From positions 33,672,880 to 33,736,879 of the forward strand of contig NC_092646.1 in assembly GCF_039555335.1 (NCBI RefSeq): DNA of 64,000 nucleotides. The letters run 5' to 3'. Of the stretch, positions 44,820 through 57,339 are shown piece by piece. This stretch comes from Amphiura filiformis. Taxonomy: Eukaryota; Echinodermata; Ophiuroidea; Amphilepidida; Amphiuridae. The position numbers and the translations under genes were made by a program. The stretch's first letter is position 1. Each line of letters starts with the position of its first letter. The notes beneath the pieces were generated by a model, which did no database searches, was not told the origin of the DNA, and saw only the letters and a program-made list of their open reading frames with translations.

Positions 44820-45660
44820 CTGTATGGGAGGTATACAATAAACAACAATAAAAAAATCATTAAACAAATGTAATGAGTTAAACTTAAGTTTTCTTTGGTT
44901 CTGTATTCTGAATACAAATAATAATTAATTTTATTTCCGCCCTAGAAAACCATCAGCTCAATAATGCAGCCAGCAAGCTGGAATTTGGACGGGTGCAGAA
45001 TCGATGTTGAATTGGTCAACTCGGTGTCCGCTAAGGTAGTGCCCCATGCCCTCGAGGCATATGCATCTGCCTTCATTGTATTACTGGAATATGTCATTCA
45101 TTTAAGCGGAGGTGCCCTAGTTAATGTTAACTTTGGCCGTTGAATTATTTTTTGATTTTCCACCCGGGTAAGTCTGGTGAAAAATAAGTAAAATAATCAA
45201 ATATCCAAAGCTTACCTTAAATGGGGCATCTCCGCATTGCCCCAGACAATTTTGGTGCCCGTAAATTTTGAATATCACATGTTGAGGGACAGCTGTATTT
45301 ATTTGTTTTTTTATGGTCAATTTTTTGTTAAAAATAAAACCCTGTTATGATTGGTTATTATTTTTCTAATACATGTAAGGCATTATGGTGTGATTGCCGG
45401 TAGACTTCCTGTAAAAAATATGGTGCTGTATCACATAATTTTCATGATACCAGTACTTACAATGTAACCTTGCAAGTGATTGCGAAATGCGAAATCCACT
45501 GAGACACTTGGTTAAGAGAGCTGCCTTGTTTATTGGGTCTTCCACCATTTTTGCTATTTTCTCACCTGTAGCAAAAGGAATAAGGGGTAAAATTAACCCT
45601 AACCTAGTGTGTAGTACTAGAAGAAGTTTTATTAATGATAAAAAAGAAAATCTCTGGTAT
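44820..45660. other. Unassigned sequence after the island array
   Basis: A possible acceptor (TTTCCGCCCTAG) at about 44946 precedes AAAACCATCAGCTCAATAAT, which might be a terminal exon of whatever the islands belong to. No open frame of note follows. Confidence 0.3.
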
Positions 45661-45676
45661 TCGAATGTATCTTGAG

Positions 45677-45905
45677 TAGTCCGATGAGTAGGACCTTTTT
45701 TTTCTAAGTTACCAGACTATACTCATTTCACACTTTGATCACTATCTGACATGGTGCAAGAAAGACAAATCGCGAAAGACCAGTGACCGCGCCGCCCTCG
45801 GGAGGTGCGGTTAGTGCATTTTTGTGGTTATCTTTCTTAAGCGATCAGAGTTAGAGTATAGTTATAGTTGGTAACTAAGAAAAACAGGTCCTACTCGTCG
45901 GACTA
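45677..45905. mobile_element. hAT-type MITE (229 bp) with perfect 8-bp target duplication
   Basis: The inverted termini are TAGTCCGATGAGTAGGACC and GGTCCTACTCGTCGGACTA. ATCTTGAG lies on both sides (45669-45676, 45906-45913). Inner arms AAGTTACCA / TGGTAACTAAGAAAA extend the hairpin. Confidence 0.85.
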
Positions 45906-46157
45906 ATCTTGAGGGTGGAAGTTACTATATTATGATCCGGGATTATGATCAGCTCGTAATATGTGGGAATTATTCAGTTTTTGATACTGCGCATGTCACT
46001 GAAGTCCAAATTACGCTCACGTAAGTTAACAATAGCACCCCAGCTATGTGTACGCCATTCTATATCCATAATGTTATGAGCCTATTACCAGCTGATCAGA
46101 GTATGTATGTTTACATTTGTAAGTTAAAGAGGTAATGGTGAATGTATCACCTGTTAA

Positions 46158-46522
46158 GGGGTACTCCTCGATAAATTTGTGTTTATTTTTGCATTTTTCT
46201 CAAAAACTAATAAAACAGTGGTAACAAAAGTTATACTATAGGGGCAAGGAATCCAATTACTACACTGGAATTTCAGTGACCCAAGACAAGCGGTTTGTTA
46301 TTTACGATAAGAAATAAGGTATACTGCTGTTAAAGATGTACCTCATTTCCTATCATATATACCGAACCGCAGTCACCGCTTGTCTTGAGTCACTGAAATT
46401 TCAGTGTAGTAATTGGATTCCATGCCCCAATAATATACATAACTTTTGTTACCAGTGTGAAATTATTTTTTGAGAAAAATGCAAAAATAATCACAAATTT
46501 ACCACAGGGGTGTTATACCCCC
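46158..46522. mobile_element. TTAA-flanked near-complete palindrome (365 bp)
   Basis: TTAA occurs at 46154-46157 and 46523-46526. The left arm TTTATTTTTGCATTTTTCTC, GGTAACAAAAGTTAT, CCAATTACTACACTG and CAGTGACCCAAGACAAGCGG is inverted in the right arm (CCGCTTGTCTTGAGTCACTG ... GAGAAAAATGCAAAAATAAT). Arms are ~170 bp each. Termini GGGGTACTCC / GGTGTTATACCCCC fit piggyBac/Kolobok-type non-autonomous elements. Confidence 0.8.
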
Positions 46523-46651
46523 TTAATTTTCTTGATGTATCAAAATCATGAATATTGTAATAAAGGCGGCTAAGGCCCCAGGAGAGAGGACAAACAAAGA
46601 GTCTCAATATTGTAATAATTATTGTAAATTATAAATGATGTGTTTATAAAT

Positions 46652-48674
46652 GGCCCATTTCACGGTTAGGCGCCACTTTTTGATTTTCAACATATCTGGC
46701 CTGGTGTGTAAAAAATAATGGGGTTACAGAATTGACTGTTGGTGATTTTTCATTGTCTCTGTATGGCCTACCTCCACTAGCTTAATCAGCCTGTCTGCTT
46801 TTATCTTTCAGGGCGCACAGGGGTAAGAAGTGGTCAAAAACCACATTTTACTAGCAACCTGAAACAGACATTTATTTTCCAATGCTGCCACTTTTAACTA
46901 TGTTGAGCCTACCAGCTGCTTTTGTTGTTTTTATGTAGTGAACAAGTTGCACTATACAGCCATACATGAACAAAGTAGTAGTTGTCAGTTAAACTAGCAT
47001 GAGAACCATTTAAATTTCTGAATTCGGATGTGACATTTTCCGTTCACATCTATGTACCTTATTCAATGTGGAATAGATCAACTAATAATTTACATGAATG
47101 GCAAACTAGTGTGTTTTAGTAAAGTTCAGAGTCTTGTTACTATTTGTTGAACAAATTACACTTGTTGCTCTTAATATGTAGATACAGCGATATTTTGAAT
47201 TTTTGCCAACAAATTCCGTTCACAGTTTTGTCACATCCGATTAATTTTCCAAATAGTATAATTTATTAACAAATAAGTGGCAGAATTTTTTCTCCTTGAC
47301 TTTTAAAAATCTCCTGCTACAAGCTATCTAATGACACCATTTAATGAAAACTCCTTCATCAACTTAGCTTACAGATGTCATTTCAAAGTTTCTGTTCACA
47401 TGTGTCACATCCATGGTACCTGTCACATCCAAAATAGTTTCTTCAAAGAACTAAGACAGGAATGGGACTAGGATGCCAGTTTGAAGTTATTTCATTACAG
47501 GTTTGTGGGGATCAAAAGGCACAACAAATCTTTAATTCAGTATGCCTTCTTTAATTGTGACAGGGGACTCAAAAAGCTTCAATTTCCGTTCACATGTCAC
47601 ATCCTCAAAATTAGTAGTTTTTAGGTCAAAATACTTAAACAACATGATATTTGACTTTCTAAAATAGGTTTATTATTTCATACATGTCACATATGATTAT
47701 TTCATGGCTTTGTTGATTGTCTTTAGGGGACAGTTTTGTATACAATTTACAGAAGCGGATGTGACATTTTCAATTGTGAACGGAATATTTCAGTATTATA
47801 AACATTTTGCTTGTCAAAAATATAAAGGGTCAGGAAAAACATTTTAGCATTGCTCAATTCAATAGAATCTCACAAAATATATGTGTTGGAAGTGCTTAAA
47901 GCTTATATTTTTGACAAGCAAACTGTTTGTAATAATGAAATATTCTGTTCACAATTGAAAATGTCACATCCGCTTCTATAAATTGTAAACAATGTTTTAA
48001 AATGAACACTAACACAGGTTGATATGTTTCAGTATATCCCATTTAATTTACTGGGGTGTGAAAACTTCGTTGAAGCATTATTTTCTGAAATATACTCTGC
48101 TTTACAGTGTGTGGTTTCCGTTCACATTGACATCAGTCACATCCAAAATTGAACAAACATCAGAATCTTGAATTTGACCTGTGTTTTCAAACTGGCTGAT
48201 ATTATTTGTGAACATTACCCATATTATGACCTTCAAAGCTGTGGAATATCAGAGTCATTCCTTGATTATTAAAATTGTTGAGTAAACCTTTTCATGTCAA
48301 TTTCCTTTTTACCACAAAAATTACATTTAAGTGGCCATAAATTTGTCATTACACAAACAAAAGTTGCCCAAATTTGGTCAGAAGAGAGCCTATGACACAC
48401 TTGTTTATTTTAAATATCTATTATATATGTATTGGATAGTCAAAGTATAAATATTCACTTCTCAATATTTATCCAATTTGTTAAAAAATTACATAACATG
48501 AGATAATAAATCATAATTTTCTTCAAGAAGTAGAGAGATTTAAGCTGGGAAATGATATTTTTATGAAAATCTGGTCTAATTTGGAAAAGAAAACCCCCAT
48601 TAAATGAAATTTAATCCATTTTGAAAATTTCGAGTTTTTTTCATTAAAAGTGGCGCCTAACCGTGAAATGGGCC
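46652..48674. mobile_element. 2023-bp non-coding DNA transposon with perfect 29-bp inverted termini
   Basis: The first 29 bases (starting GGCCCATTTCACGGTTAGG, ending CGCCACTTTT) are exactly inverted at 48646-48674. AAAT stands at 46648-46651 and 48675-48678, suggesting a 4-bp duplication. Inside, the words GTTCACA and TGTCACATCC recur together at about 47030, 47220, 47393, 47588, 47756, 47948 and 48120. One pair forms a long inverted repeat (47745-47825 against 47895-47985). No frame longer than chance is present. The superfamily is not recognised. Confidence 0.8.
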
Positions 48675-49030
48675 AAATGATAAACAATGTGGGGGTCCAG
48701 AGGTTGGGGAGCATAAGCATAGTTACGTCATGAGAATTGTTCATTTGACCCTTAAAAAAATCATTTGACCCCTAAGTTTTTTATTTTAAGTCAGTTAAGG
48801 GGTCATCTGTGACCCCTAGTTTTAACCTGCCAGCGCTACCCCTGTCCAAGCGTGTGTCCACTGTCCACACAGACCGACCACTCTAGGATGTGCGCTACTA
48901 CGCACTTTTGAAGCTGCAAAATCCAGAGTTGTTGATATGGTTTTAGAATGATGGGGCCTTGAGGGGCGGTACTCGGTACCGGTTTTATTTTGCCAAAACG
49001 CAAATGCTGAACGTGGTTACTAATTATAGA

Positions 49031-49201
49031 TTAATAACTGCGCATTAGTTATTTGGAGGGCATTGTGAAAAATCTAAACATTTTGCCTTTGGAACCGAGG
49101 AATATCCAGAGGGGCACAGCCCAAGGGATATTCTGAGGTCCAAAGGAAAATGTTTATATTTTTTCACAATGCCTGACATATAACTGATGCAAAGTTATTA
49201 A
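49031..49201. mobile_element. MITE (171 bp) with ~60-bp imperfect inverted arms
   Basis: TTAATAACTGCGCATTAGTT and, inward, GGCATTGTGAAAAATCTAAA are inverted at the right as TTTTTTCACAATGCCTGACA and AACTGATGCAAAGTTATTAA. A related decayed copy lies at about 51365-51470 (ATATTCCTCGGTTCCCAAGG, GATTTTTCACAATGG, TGTGCAGTTATTAA). Confidence 0.8.
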
Positions 49202-49293
49202 GCGAATTCATAACCGTCATTTTTAACTAATCACTCAACCAAATCTCAAGATTTCATTCTCCGAAATTTGTTGAAATAAATAATTTTTATCAT

Positions 49294-49615
49294 TACCGTA
49301 TTCATTCCAATAAGCGCCCATGCCCCAATAAGCGCCCACCCAGGGTATTTTCAATTTACTAAAGGGTAACATCAATGTTGAAGTGACGGATAGACGTTGA
49401 TACAGTGAAATAGCTGGAGGACTAGAAGTCCTGTGTAAACTTCCAATACATTTTTTTACATCAGAAAAGCTACTAGAACATCTCAGGACCCATTTATAAC
49501 ATACATAAGTCATAAATTTGTCTCCAATAACCCGAAAAATTAGGTAAACCAGGTAAAAATAAGCGCCCACCCAAAATGATTTGTTAAGCGCCCTAGGCGC
49601 TTATTAGAATGAATT
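49294..49615. mobile_element. MITE, second copy of the TACC(G/A)TATTCATTCCAA family
   Basis: Starts TACCGTATTCATTCCAATAA and ends with a decayed GCGCTTATTAGAATGAAT. Compared with 32084-32400 the interior is in the opposite orientation (GGGTATTTTCAATTTACTAA, AGACGTTGATACAGTGAAAT). Confidence 0.8.
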
Positions 49616-50100
49616 TCGCCCTTCAAACAGTCGAACAGGCTAAAAAGAACTTACCAATCTGCACTGCGCAATCACGCCATGTGCAAATATCAAGCAATTT
49701 GATTGGGACGCACATGTGGCGTAATACGGGAGGTTAGGCCAAGGAGGGGGAAAGTCGATTTTGAGTTTCCGTCAGCCGCCCTCACTTCATTTTCGGACCC
49801 TCACTTGAATTCATTATTGCGATTTTCCACAAAAATACCGATAAAAACTGGTTATATTTGCAAAAAAATTATGAATATCCCTTTATTTTTGTGGAAAAAT
49901 CAAACTTAAGACATGCATTTTGCTGTCAACCTTGCAGACTCTTTTTAATATACTTTTGAATCTCATTTGGGCTAAACATCCATCATCAAGTGAGTGAGCG
50001 ACAAATAACAACACATTTTACATGCATGTTGGTCATAATGAAAGGCAGAAAAATAATGAATGATTCTTATTCAATGGGTGCGTCTTGTAAAGAATTCACA

Positions 50101-50468
50101 TACCGTATTTAGTCAAATAAACGCCCCCGGGGGCGTTACATTTTCCCAAGGGGGGGGGGCATTTATTAGAGGTCATTTTTAGCACGACAATTCCTGTTAA
50201 AATCATTAGGTAAGCTTAAAAGTCACACTAAAATGACGAACTATGAACTTTTGACACTGACTTATGGTTCACTTCTGGGTTTCTGATGCAGATTTTCGCC
50301 ATTTATTGCTGCTATTACCGACCATGTGAGCAACTTGGTAAGCTTACTACACAAGATAGCATGGAAATATCGAATTTTTGAAACATCTTGGTTGAAAAAA
50401 GTGGTGGGGCGTTTATTTGAGGGGGGGCGTTTATTTGAGGGGGGGCGACTATTTGACGAAATACGGTA
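50101..50468. mobile_element. MITE with TACCGTATTT / AAATACGGTA termini (368 bp)
   Basis: The left TACCGTATTTAGTCAAATAA and right TATTTGACGAAATACGGTA are inverted, with CGCCCCC / GGGGGCG next to them. GGGGCGTTTATTTGAGG is duplicated in tandem near the right end. TA tips fit a TA target. Distantly like the two copies at 32084 and 49294. Confidence 0.8.
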
Positions 50469-50965
50469 ATTTGATTGGTTTTCTGGTGTATAATATCTCA
50501 CAAATTTAGTTGATAGTGATATTAGTCAGGCCAGCGCCGCCACACAACGGCAATGACACACTTGTTGCTCCTCAATGATCGCGCGATAATGCATTCGCGT
50601 AATACATGCGCGAGAACTAAGAACACGATTCGGCGGCTTAGATGTTCGTGATGGTTTCGTTCATTTAAAACAACAGGGATGTCTTCACAAAAGAAACTTT
50701 ATTTTTTTCTGAAAAAAGGCAGTTTTTCTCGCAAAAATTACATTAAAACTGAATAAGAATGCGCCGGCATCCACTACTCAAAATATTGGCCAGCCCATCC
50801 ATTATGACACGATATTGGATAGGCAAAAGACAAAATCCTATCTTTTATTCTCTAAATAATGAAAAAGTTACCTCACTTGTTTTCAGAAATTATGTGACGG
50901 AAACTCAAAATTGACTGTTAGGGGCCTTATGAATATTCAACAGTGGACCTTTGCGCCGTCAGTGT

Positions 50966-51290
50966 GAATATTTAGGGGTTGTGCAATAATTATGAGCCCT
51001 CCTCTCGGACCGCCAAGGCGCCAAAAATTCTTTGCCCTCCCCCTTGTGCCAGATTTTTGGCATCCCAATTTGCAAACTTTAGATGGTCTGATGCATGTTG
51101 CGGGGGCTGCGAGCAGGAAAATGTGCATATTTTTAAGCGTTCCGTACTGTTTTCTTAAGCCTCTTTAGAGCGTTTTATTAAAAAGGCCCCTCATGAATGT
51201 GTGCCAAAAATTGCTTGCCCCCCCCCCTTCTCGGCTTGCCAAAAATTTCTTGCCCTCCCCCAGGGCTCATAATTATTAACTGAATGTTAT
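50966..51290. repeat. Copy of the CTGTGCAATAATTATGA repeat family, long form
   Basis: TTGTGCAATAATTATGAGCC at the left and GGCTCATAATTATTAACTG at the right, with CCAAAAATT..TTGCCC words inside. It matches 56567-56930 through AAGCGTTCCGTACTGTTTT and AAGCCTCTTTAGAGC. Confidence 0.7.
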
Positions 51291-51479
51291 GCATCGAAAA
51301 AAATTGCGACAGCACTGGCCGCCGTATTTTGATTGCGCGCTATCATCATATTTGCACAGAATATGCCTCGGGATATTCCTCGGTTCCCAAGGCAAAATGT
51401 TTAGGCCCTAGATTTTTCACAATGGTCAATGCCCGCCAAAAAACCGATAGCATGTGCAGTTATTAACCTCTACATGTAA

Positions 51480-52950
51480 GTAGTAGTAAATTGCCTTCAT
51501 GCCTTTACAAGTACAAGTGCAGTTGTGGTGTTTAATAACATGACATTGCCATGAATTGCGAAAGTACTTTATCGTCAAAGCATGAAAGGCATGAATTATC
51601 CCCGGAAATTATCATTCATGATCTAGACATAGGTTTATGCGTATCACTTGTTGGGAGTGAAATTGTACAAATATGTTGATGCGTCTATTAATGCACGAAC
51701 CCCGAAGGGGGAGTGTATAAAGATATTAGAACAGGGCTGTCAACTTTTAGGAAACAGTGTTTGGCGTGAGACAGAGGCGTACCGGGATTTGCCGGGGGGA
51801 TTTGCAGACTCCAATGCTCATTTTGTACCATGATTATTTGAGCCACGGCGTTCGAGAATGTGAAAGGGGGAGGACCAACAAATTATTCATGACGATGCAT
51901 GAGATTTTACTCATTTTCCAGCTTTTTGCGTGAGATTTACTACGTAGGCATGAGATTATACTACCTTGGCGTGAGACCGTGACCCAATGCGTGAGACTCA
52001 CGGCCAATGCGTGAGAGTTGACAGCCCTGTATTTAGAATATGAAGTCAAGACCATGTGGTATGTGACATGCATGAATCATGATCATGATAAGAAGTTGCA
52101 TTTGTTGTCATGTTTGTCCTGGACTAGGCCGGGGCCTAGGGCTAGCCTAGCCCGCTGTGTCAGTCTGGCTTTTTCGAGTCCCATTCAAGCTTCTAGAATC
52201 AGAATCTACATCCAAAAATGCATCGTAATTAATAAACGATGATTAAATTTTAAGCTTCAATCATCTGTTCATGTTGAAAATGTTTACAACTTACCGTACA
52301 ATCACAAATCATGTCATGGCATGTGTTAGTCAACTGCTCTGCTACTTTATGAAGCCTGGATTGGAAGTAAATTCTGTTCAGACACCGCATATGGTCAACA
52401 GCATTGTTTCTCAGCCTTTCAAACAGCTTGCTAACCCGAAAATTGATTCTTTTTAGAATACATGAGCATCATAATTAATTTTAAAAGCGTGACGATTCAT
52501 GATGAAAACATGTGCGACGATGGCGCGATGGTGGCACGTGTGTTGTTGTTTGGGGTTGCCAGCTCGCGCGGCCGGCCAAAAGGTCGCCTGAATCAGTGTT
52601 GCTGCTCATTTGCATCTCTACTCACTTGGTACATTTCGCCTTCAGTCGTCGTTGCTGTATCGCTATACGGCAACGGGACGAATGAACTTGATTTAGGAGC
52701 GTGCTTGCCTTTTTTATTCAGCAATTTTTTGATAAAACAATGGTATACAGTAAAGCTGAATATGCTAAAACATGTTATTTATTTAATATGGTTAATCCAT
52801 ACATGCTAGAGTAAATTCAGTTTCCATTTTAGTTGTATTTGATGCTAATTTTGTTAGGTCCCTTCATTTCATAATGGCTTATTCAGTGTGTGATTGTCAA
52901 TGAAACGGCAACGTACCAGCTCGAGCTCAGCGATCTATGTTTTTCTACGT
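51480..52950. other. Unassigned intergenic sequence
   Basis: GCGTGAGAC-type words repeat at 51908-52015. TTGATGCGTCTA and AATGCACGAACCCCGAAGG near 51676-51712 are shared with 26736-26765. Short open frames here have no domain that I recognise. Confidence 0.35.
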
Positions 52951-52956
52951 CATTGC

Positions 52957-53150
52957 CACATACTCACAACAAGTATGCATTTCTCAATGGGCTAACTTTT
53001 TAGCCTGATTACAAGTCTGTCCTTTTTAAGCAACAATTTCTCATTCAATTAAAGCATCAAAATAAATTGCATTTTTTTTTTTTTTTTAATATTTTTTTTT
53101 TTATGAAACAATATGGACTTTTCATAGTCCGTTTCGAAAAAAAATCCTCT
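52957..53150. repeat. Third copy (last two thirds) of the repeat at 15902
   Basis: Starts CCACATACTCACAAC and runs to GTTTCGAAAAAAAATCCTCT with only small differences, mainly in T-run length. Confidence 0.85.
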
Positions 53151-53455
53151 TGATGAGAAATCTACATCCGCTTTCTTTTATTACTACACCAAGTCCTTCC
53201 AATGATTGAAATTATTATTATTACATAAATGTATTATATTTAAAACAAAATTACAATTCACATTCCATCATGTACCTGGAAGAATGTCAAAATTGAGAAT
53301 ATACTGAAAATAGAAATAAAAACACAATTTCAGCTATCATTCAAGTTAAAGAACTTCATTTTTGTGAAATAATTAGTGAGCTGTTTAGAACACAAAAGTC
53401 AATCAATAAAATCAAATGAAATTTGAGCACAAAATAGCATCTCCTGCAAAAAGTG

Positions 53456-53492
53456 CTCTCTCTTTCTCTCTCTCTCTCTGCCCTCCCTCTCC
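53456..53492. repeat. (CT)n microsatellite
   Basis: CTCTCTCTTTCTCTCTCTCT-type run followed by CCTCCCTCTCC. Confidence 0.85.
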
Positions 53493-53499
53493 ATCTTCC

Positions 53500-55690
53500 T
53501 GTCATTTGTCTTGCCCAGGATTCGCACCCGTAGCAGTTAAGTTGAGAAGACTGATGCACAAAGGAAACGTACATTGAGGTTGATTAATAAACCACGACTA
53601 TTCCAGATCTGAAACCATCATCCAGCATTATATAAAATAGAGAAATATTACAATAAGCAGAGAAGATGAGAAAAAAAATAGTATACCTTTTAAAGCTCTA
53701 AACCTTTAAGTGCTATGAAACTTCTAACTCTATCTAAAGTTTTAATTAAATCTATTCCAAATTTATTTGGAGTAGGCCTAGGCCCCCTAACACGTATTTT
53801 ATTTTTACAGGCATTATTTTGTTATCATTTGAGAGGCTCACATGACTCCACACATGAAGGTAGGCCTAGTAGAGAAGGAGTGAGCTCGCGTTAAGCTCAT
53901 TACGTAAATCCTATTATAAACACAATAGGTTTCACTTCCCAAGTACCTATTATATTGATTGGTAAGGCGCAAATGCAAATAAGGTTACGTGGCAGGTGTG
54001 GTTTCGATCAATAATTCCCTCATGTTAAAGGGTTCTTTTCAATATGAATTTTACCATAGATGAACTCCTGGATGGGGCAGCTTTAATTAGCATGAGGCCG
54101 CATTGATATGTAAATAGCGTATTGTTATTTAAATTTGCGCCCAGACGTATTGAGGGCGACAGTCATGTTATCCAGACGGAGAATGGCTGCATATGCCGGG
54201 CATGTCAATTTGCTGAGTGAAGGCTGATAATCACCTTTCTGTATAGGTAATAAGCTAGTATATTTCGTGTACCAGTTGGTTATAACAAAAATTAGTATCA
54301 TATTAAATATATTAAATGTATAAACTTTGAAATTTACATGAATTTGAACAGCAGAGCTTCGAAATCTAGCTAAGTCCGGTGATGTGAAATTCTGCTGCGT
54401 GACCCCCTCTGCGTGGTAGAATTATATTCATAAAACATTGAATTTAACAGATATCATGGGCAGCCAACCACGATTTATCAGCATTTAAAATATATGTTAA
54501 TTAACAAAGATAAATAATAAAGAGTACAAATGGCAATTAACTAGTAAACAATCCTGAAATCTTAAAATGTTGCCACGTGATTTCCCGACCACATGATATG
54601 TCAACATAATAATATGACCACTATTCAGATTTACCGTAAATATTTGGAGTATTGTTGCCTTTGTTGTACGGCTTGCACATACACTGTGCATTTCTTTACC
54701 TCCGTATAAAATCAATAATTCATGCTGGGAGCCAAGTAACATTCTGTCTGCTCAGTGCATATTGGTATTTTATTCTACTTGAGAGCATAATAGAAATACA
54801 TAAGACGAATAGGGCGCCATGATGGAAGGTCAGGTCGGGTATCAAAGGTTATTATAACTTAAATACTACTTGTATTTCACATCTTGCCTCTGTCACATAT
54901 TTCCTTCATATTATTGACAGCAAGTCCTAATTTTGACTTTGCTATTGCAAAATGTCATTTCATATTAAATTAGTAGACTTTCTTTGAAAAAACATATCAC
55001 TGGTGCCTGATGGGAATACCCGTCCGCCATTTCATTAAACTGGAGAGGGCGCAACACTAAATCACTCCGCATTTTATGTAACAACGAAATTCGGCTAATA
55101 TAGTCCATAGTGAATATGAGATTGTAGCGACCATATCTACCGACATGTTTACTTTAAATCACTCAATATTGGCTCATATGAATTCGACAAGTGTCTTTAA
55201 TGATAACATGCAGAAAAAAACTGGACAATTGATCTCAAAAGCAATTCTCTGTGGCGGATTAAGAAAAAACACCATTTTGAAATGTGAGTGGTGAGTTTAG
55301 TATATTTTTAGCTATTTTTTTTTGCACCGCAAAATAGCGAAAAAAGTCAATGGTCATCGATATATGTCGACAAAAGTTTTGGAATCTAGAGAAACAGAGC
55401 TTTAATTTGATACCAAATTTATTTTGCCAAGTATTGCAGGGACGCCAGGAATGGCGCTTGAAGTAGGCCGAATTCACACGTTATCCTATGGGACGCTGAA
55501 TTAGTGCTGCGCCCCCTGGATCGTTTTCGCCTGGTTTGTGCCCAGATGTATTGGGGCGCGCTATACTCTCATTGAACAGGCAAAGTTCGCAAAACTAACA
55601 ACGTTGTTATTTGCCAAACTCAATTAACATGATCCAAGGGGTCGAACATGAATTATTCATAACGAGCTATAACGGATCGATAACTGGCCT
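53500..55690. other. Unassigned intergenic sequence
   Basis: AT-rich. GCGCCCAGACGTATTGAGGG (54137) resembles GTGCCCAGATGTATTGGGGC (55538), so a decayed dispersed repeat is possible. No gene is supported. Confidence 0.35.
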
Positions 55691-55700
55691 CACTTTCTAG

Positions 55701-55884
55701 CAGACTTGTAACGAGTCATGACTCGAGACTCGACTTTTCAAAAATGAAATGACTCGACTCGGATTTGCAAATTTTCCCCATAGAGATTGTACAGTGACTC
55801 GAGTCATTTGACTCGACTCGACTCGAGATATTGCAAGAAATGACTCGACTCGACCATGAAATGATGTGACTCGTTACAACTCTG
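55701..55884. mobile_element. hAT-type MITE (184 bp) made of GACTCGA palindromes
   Basis: The termini CAGACTTGTAACGAGTCA and TGACTCGTTACAACTCTG are inverted. CTTTCTAG is duplicated exactly at 55693-55700 and 55885-55892. The interior repeats TGACTCGACTCG and GACTCGAGTC. Confidence 0.85.
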
Positions 55885-56566
55885 CTTTCTAGCTAGTAAA
55901 CCAGCTGAATTTTTCATAGATTTTGCGTTGCTAATAGAACAACCGTGAATTTAGTGTCACCCCTTGATTTTACCTCATTGCACTTCATTATAATGAAGCG
56001 GGCCAAATGACAACATGGCACCACAATTTACCGTACGCAAGCGCACGTTTCTGTCGACGAATTATCCCGAGGAATTATCATGAAAGTAAGAGTCCCACAC
56101 TGAAGTTCAGCGTCTTTTTCGTCTCCAATTTGCCACAGCTAATCGGTTTCCATGTAAGGGAGAAGTATACAAGAATGTGAACAAGTTCAATGTGCACGGG
56201 GCACTAAGGAACAGACAGCCGGAAGCTTCAGGCAGACCACGAACTGCTAGATCACATTACAGTGTTGTAGTCGAGTCCTCGTCATCCGAGTCCGAGTCCG
56301 AGTCCTTGGTGTCCGAGTCCAAGTCCGAGTCCGAGTCCCTGCCAATTTCTGATGTCCGAGTCCGAGTCCGAGTCCGAGTCCTCAATGTTCGAGTCCGAGT
56401 CCGAGTCCGAGTCCTTATGTATCAAATTCAAGCCCCGGGGTTTTCACCAATACTTTATCAACATGTCAACGTATAGCCTATACTTAACCAGAATTTCAGT
56501 TCTATATTATTTTCTTGTAAATACATAATTTGCTAGTCCCACCTAGCATACCTAGTATTGTTTTGG

Positions 56567-56935
56567 GGCTGTGCAATAATTATGCTGAGCCCGGGGAGGG
56601 TTGAAATTGCCAAAAATGCTTATCCCTTCTCGGCCTGCCAAAAATCGTCCCCCCTCCCGACCTGCCAAAAATCTTTGCACCCCTTTGCACATGCCATTTT
56701 TGGGGGATCCCAATTTACAAACCTTAAAAGGTTTAGATAATTATGTTTCGAGCGCAGCGAGCAGGGAAATCTGTATTATGTAAGCGTTTCTGTACTGTTT
56801 TATAAGCCTTTTTAGAGCATTTAATTTGAAAGGTGCCCCATATGTGCTTGTTCCCCCAGTGCCAAAAATTGCTTCCACCCTACCTTTCGATCGGTCAAAA
56901 AATGTTACCCTTAGGTAGCATACCTTGGAAACAGA
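56567..56935. repeat. Copy of the CTGTGCAATAATTATGA repeat family
   Basis: GCTGTGCAATAATTATGCTG at the left, CCAAAAAT..CCC words, and AAGCGTTTCTGTACTGTTTT as in 50966-51290. The right terminus is eroded. Confidence 0.7.
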
Positions 56936-57339
56936 GTATAATCACAGACTCACAGTAACTTATTAGGCGTGTGTTTTAGAGAGGCAAAAGATGCAGTCAG
57001 AGGTCCTTTTTCAGGCTCCCGGCAGTCCCTTAACACATTTGCATCATGCTCTAGTTCATTGAGCCTAACACTCTGAAAATTGTAGGTCTGAGCTCAAATT
57101 TGGAAATATTTTGAATTTGTTAGCTCCAAAGCCTATAATTTGGCCCAACTTTAGTTCACAGACCTCCACATAAATGTTGAAATTTCCGTTCATCAAGCCC
57201 CTATTTTGCCCCCAAATCAGTTCTTATAGTTCCCATACTGCAGTTACTGTTTTTGACTGATACGGCGTCCACCGAGCTCTGCGCTCTTTCCCATTGACGC
57301 GTGACCTTTACAAATAGCCCTACGTTAACAGTATGGGGA

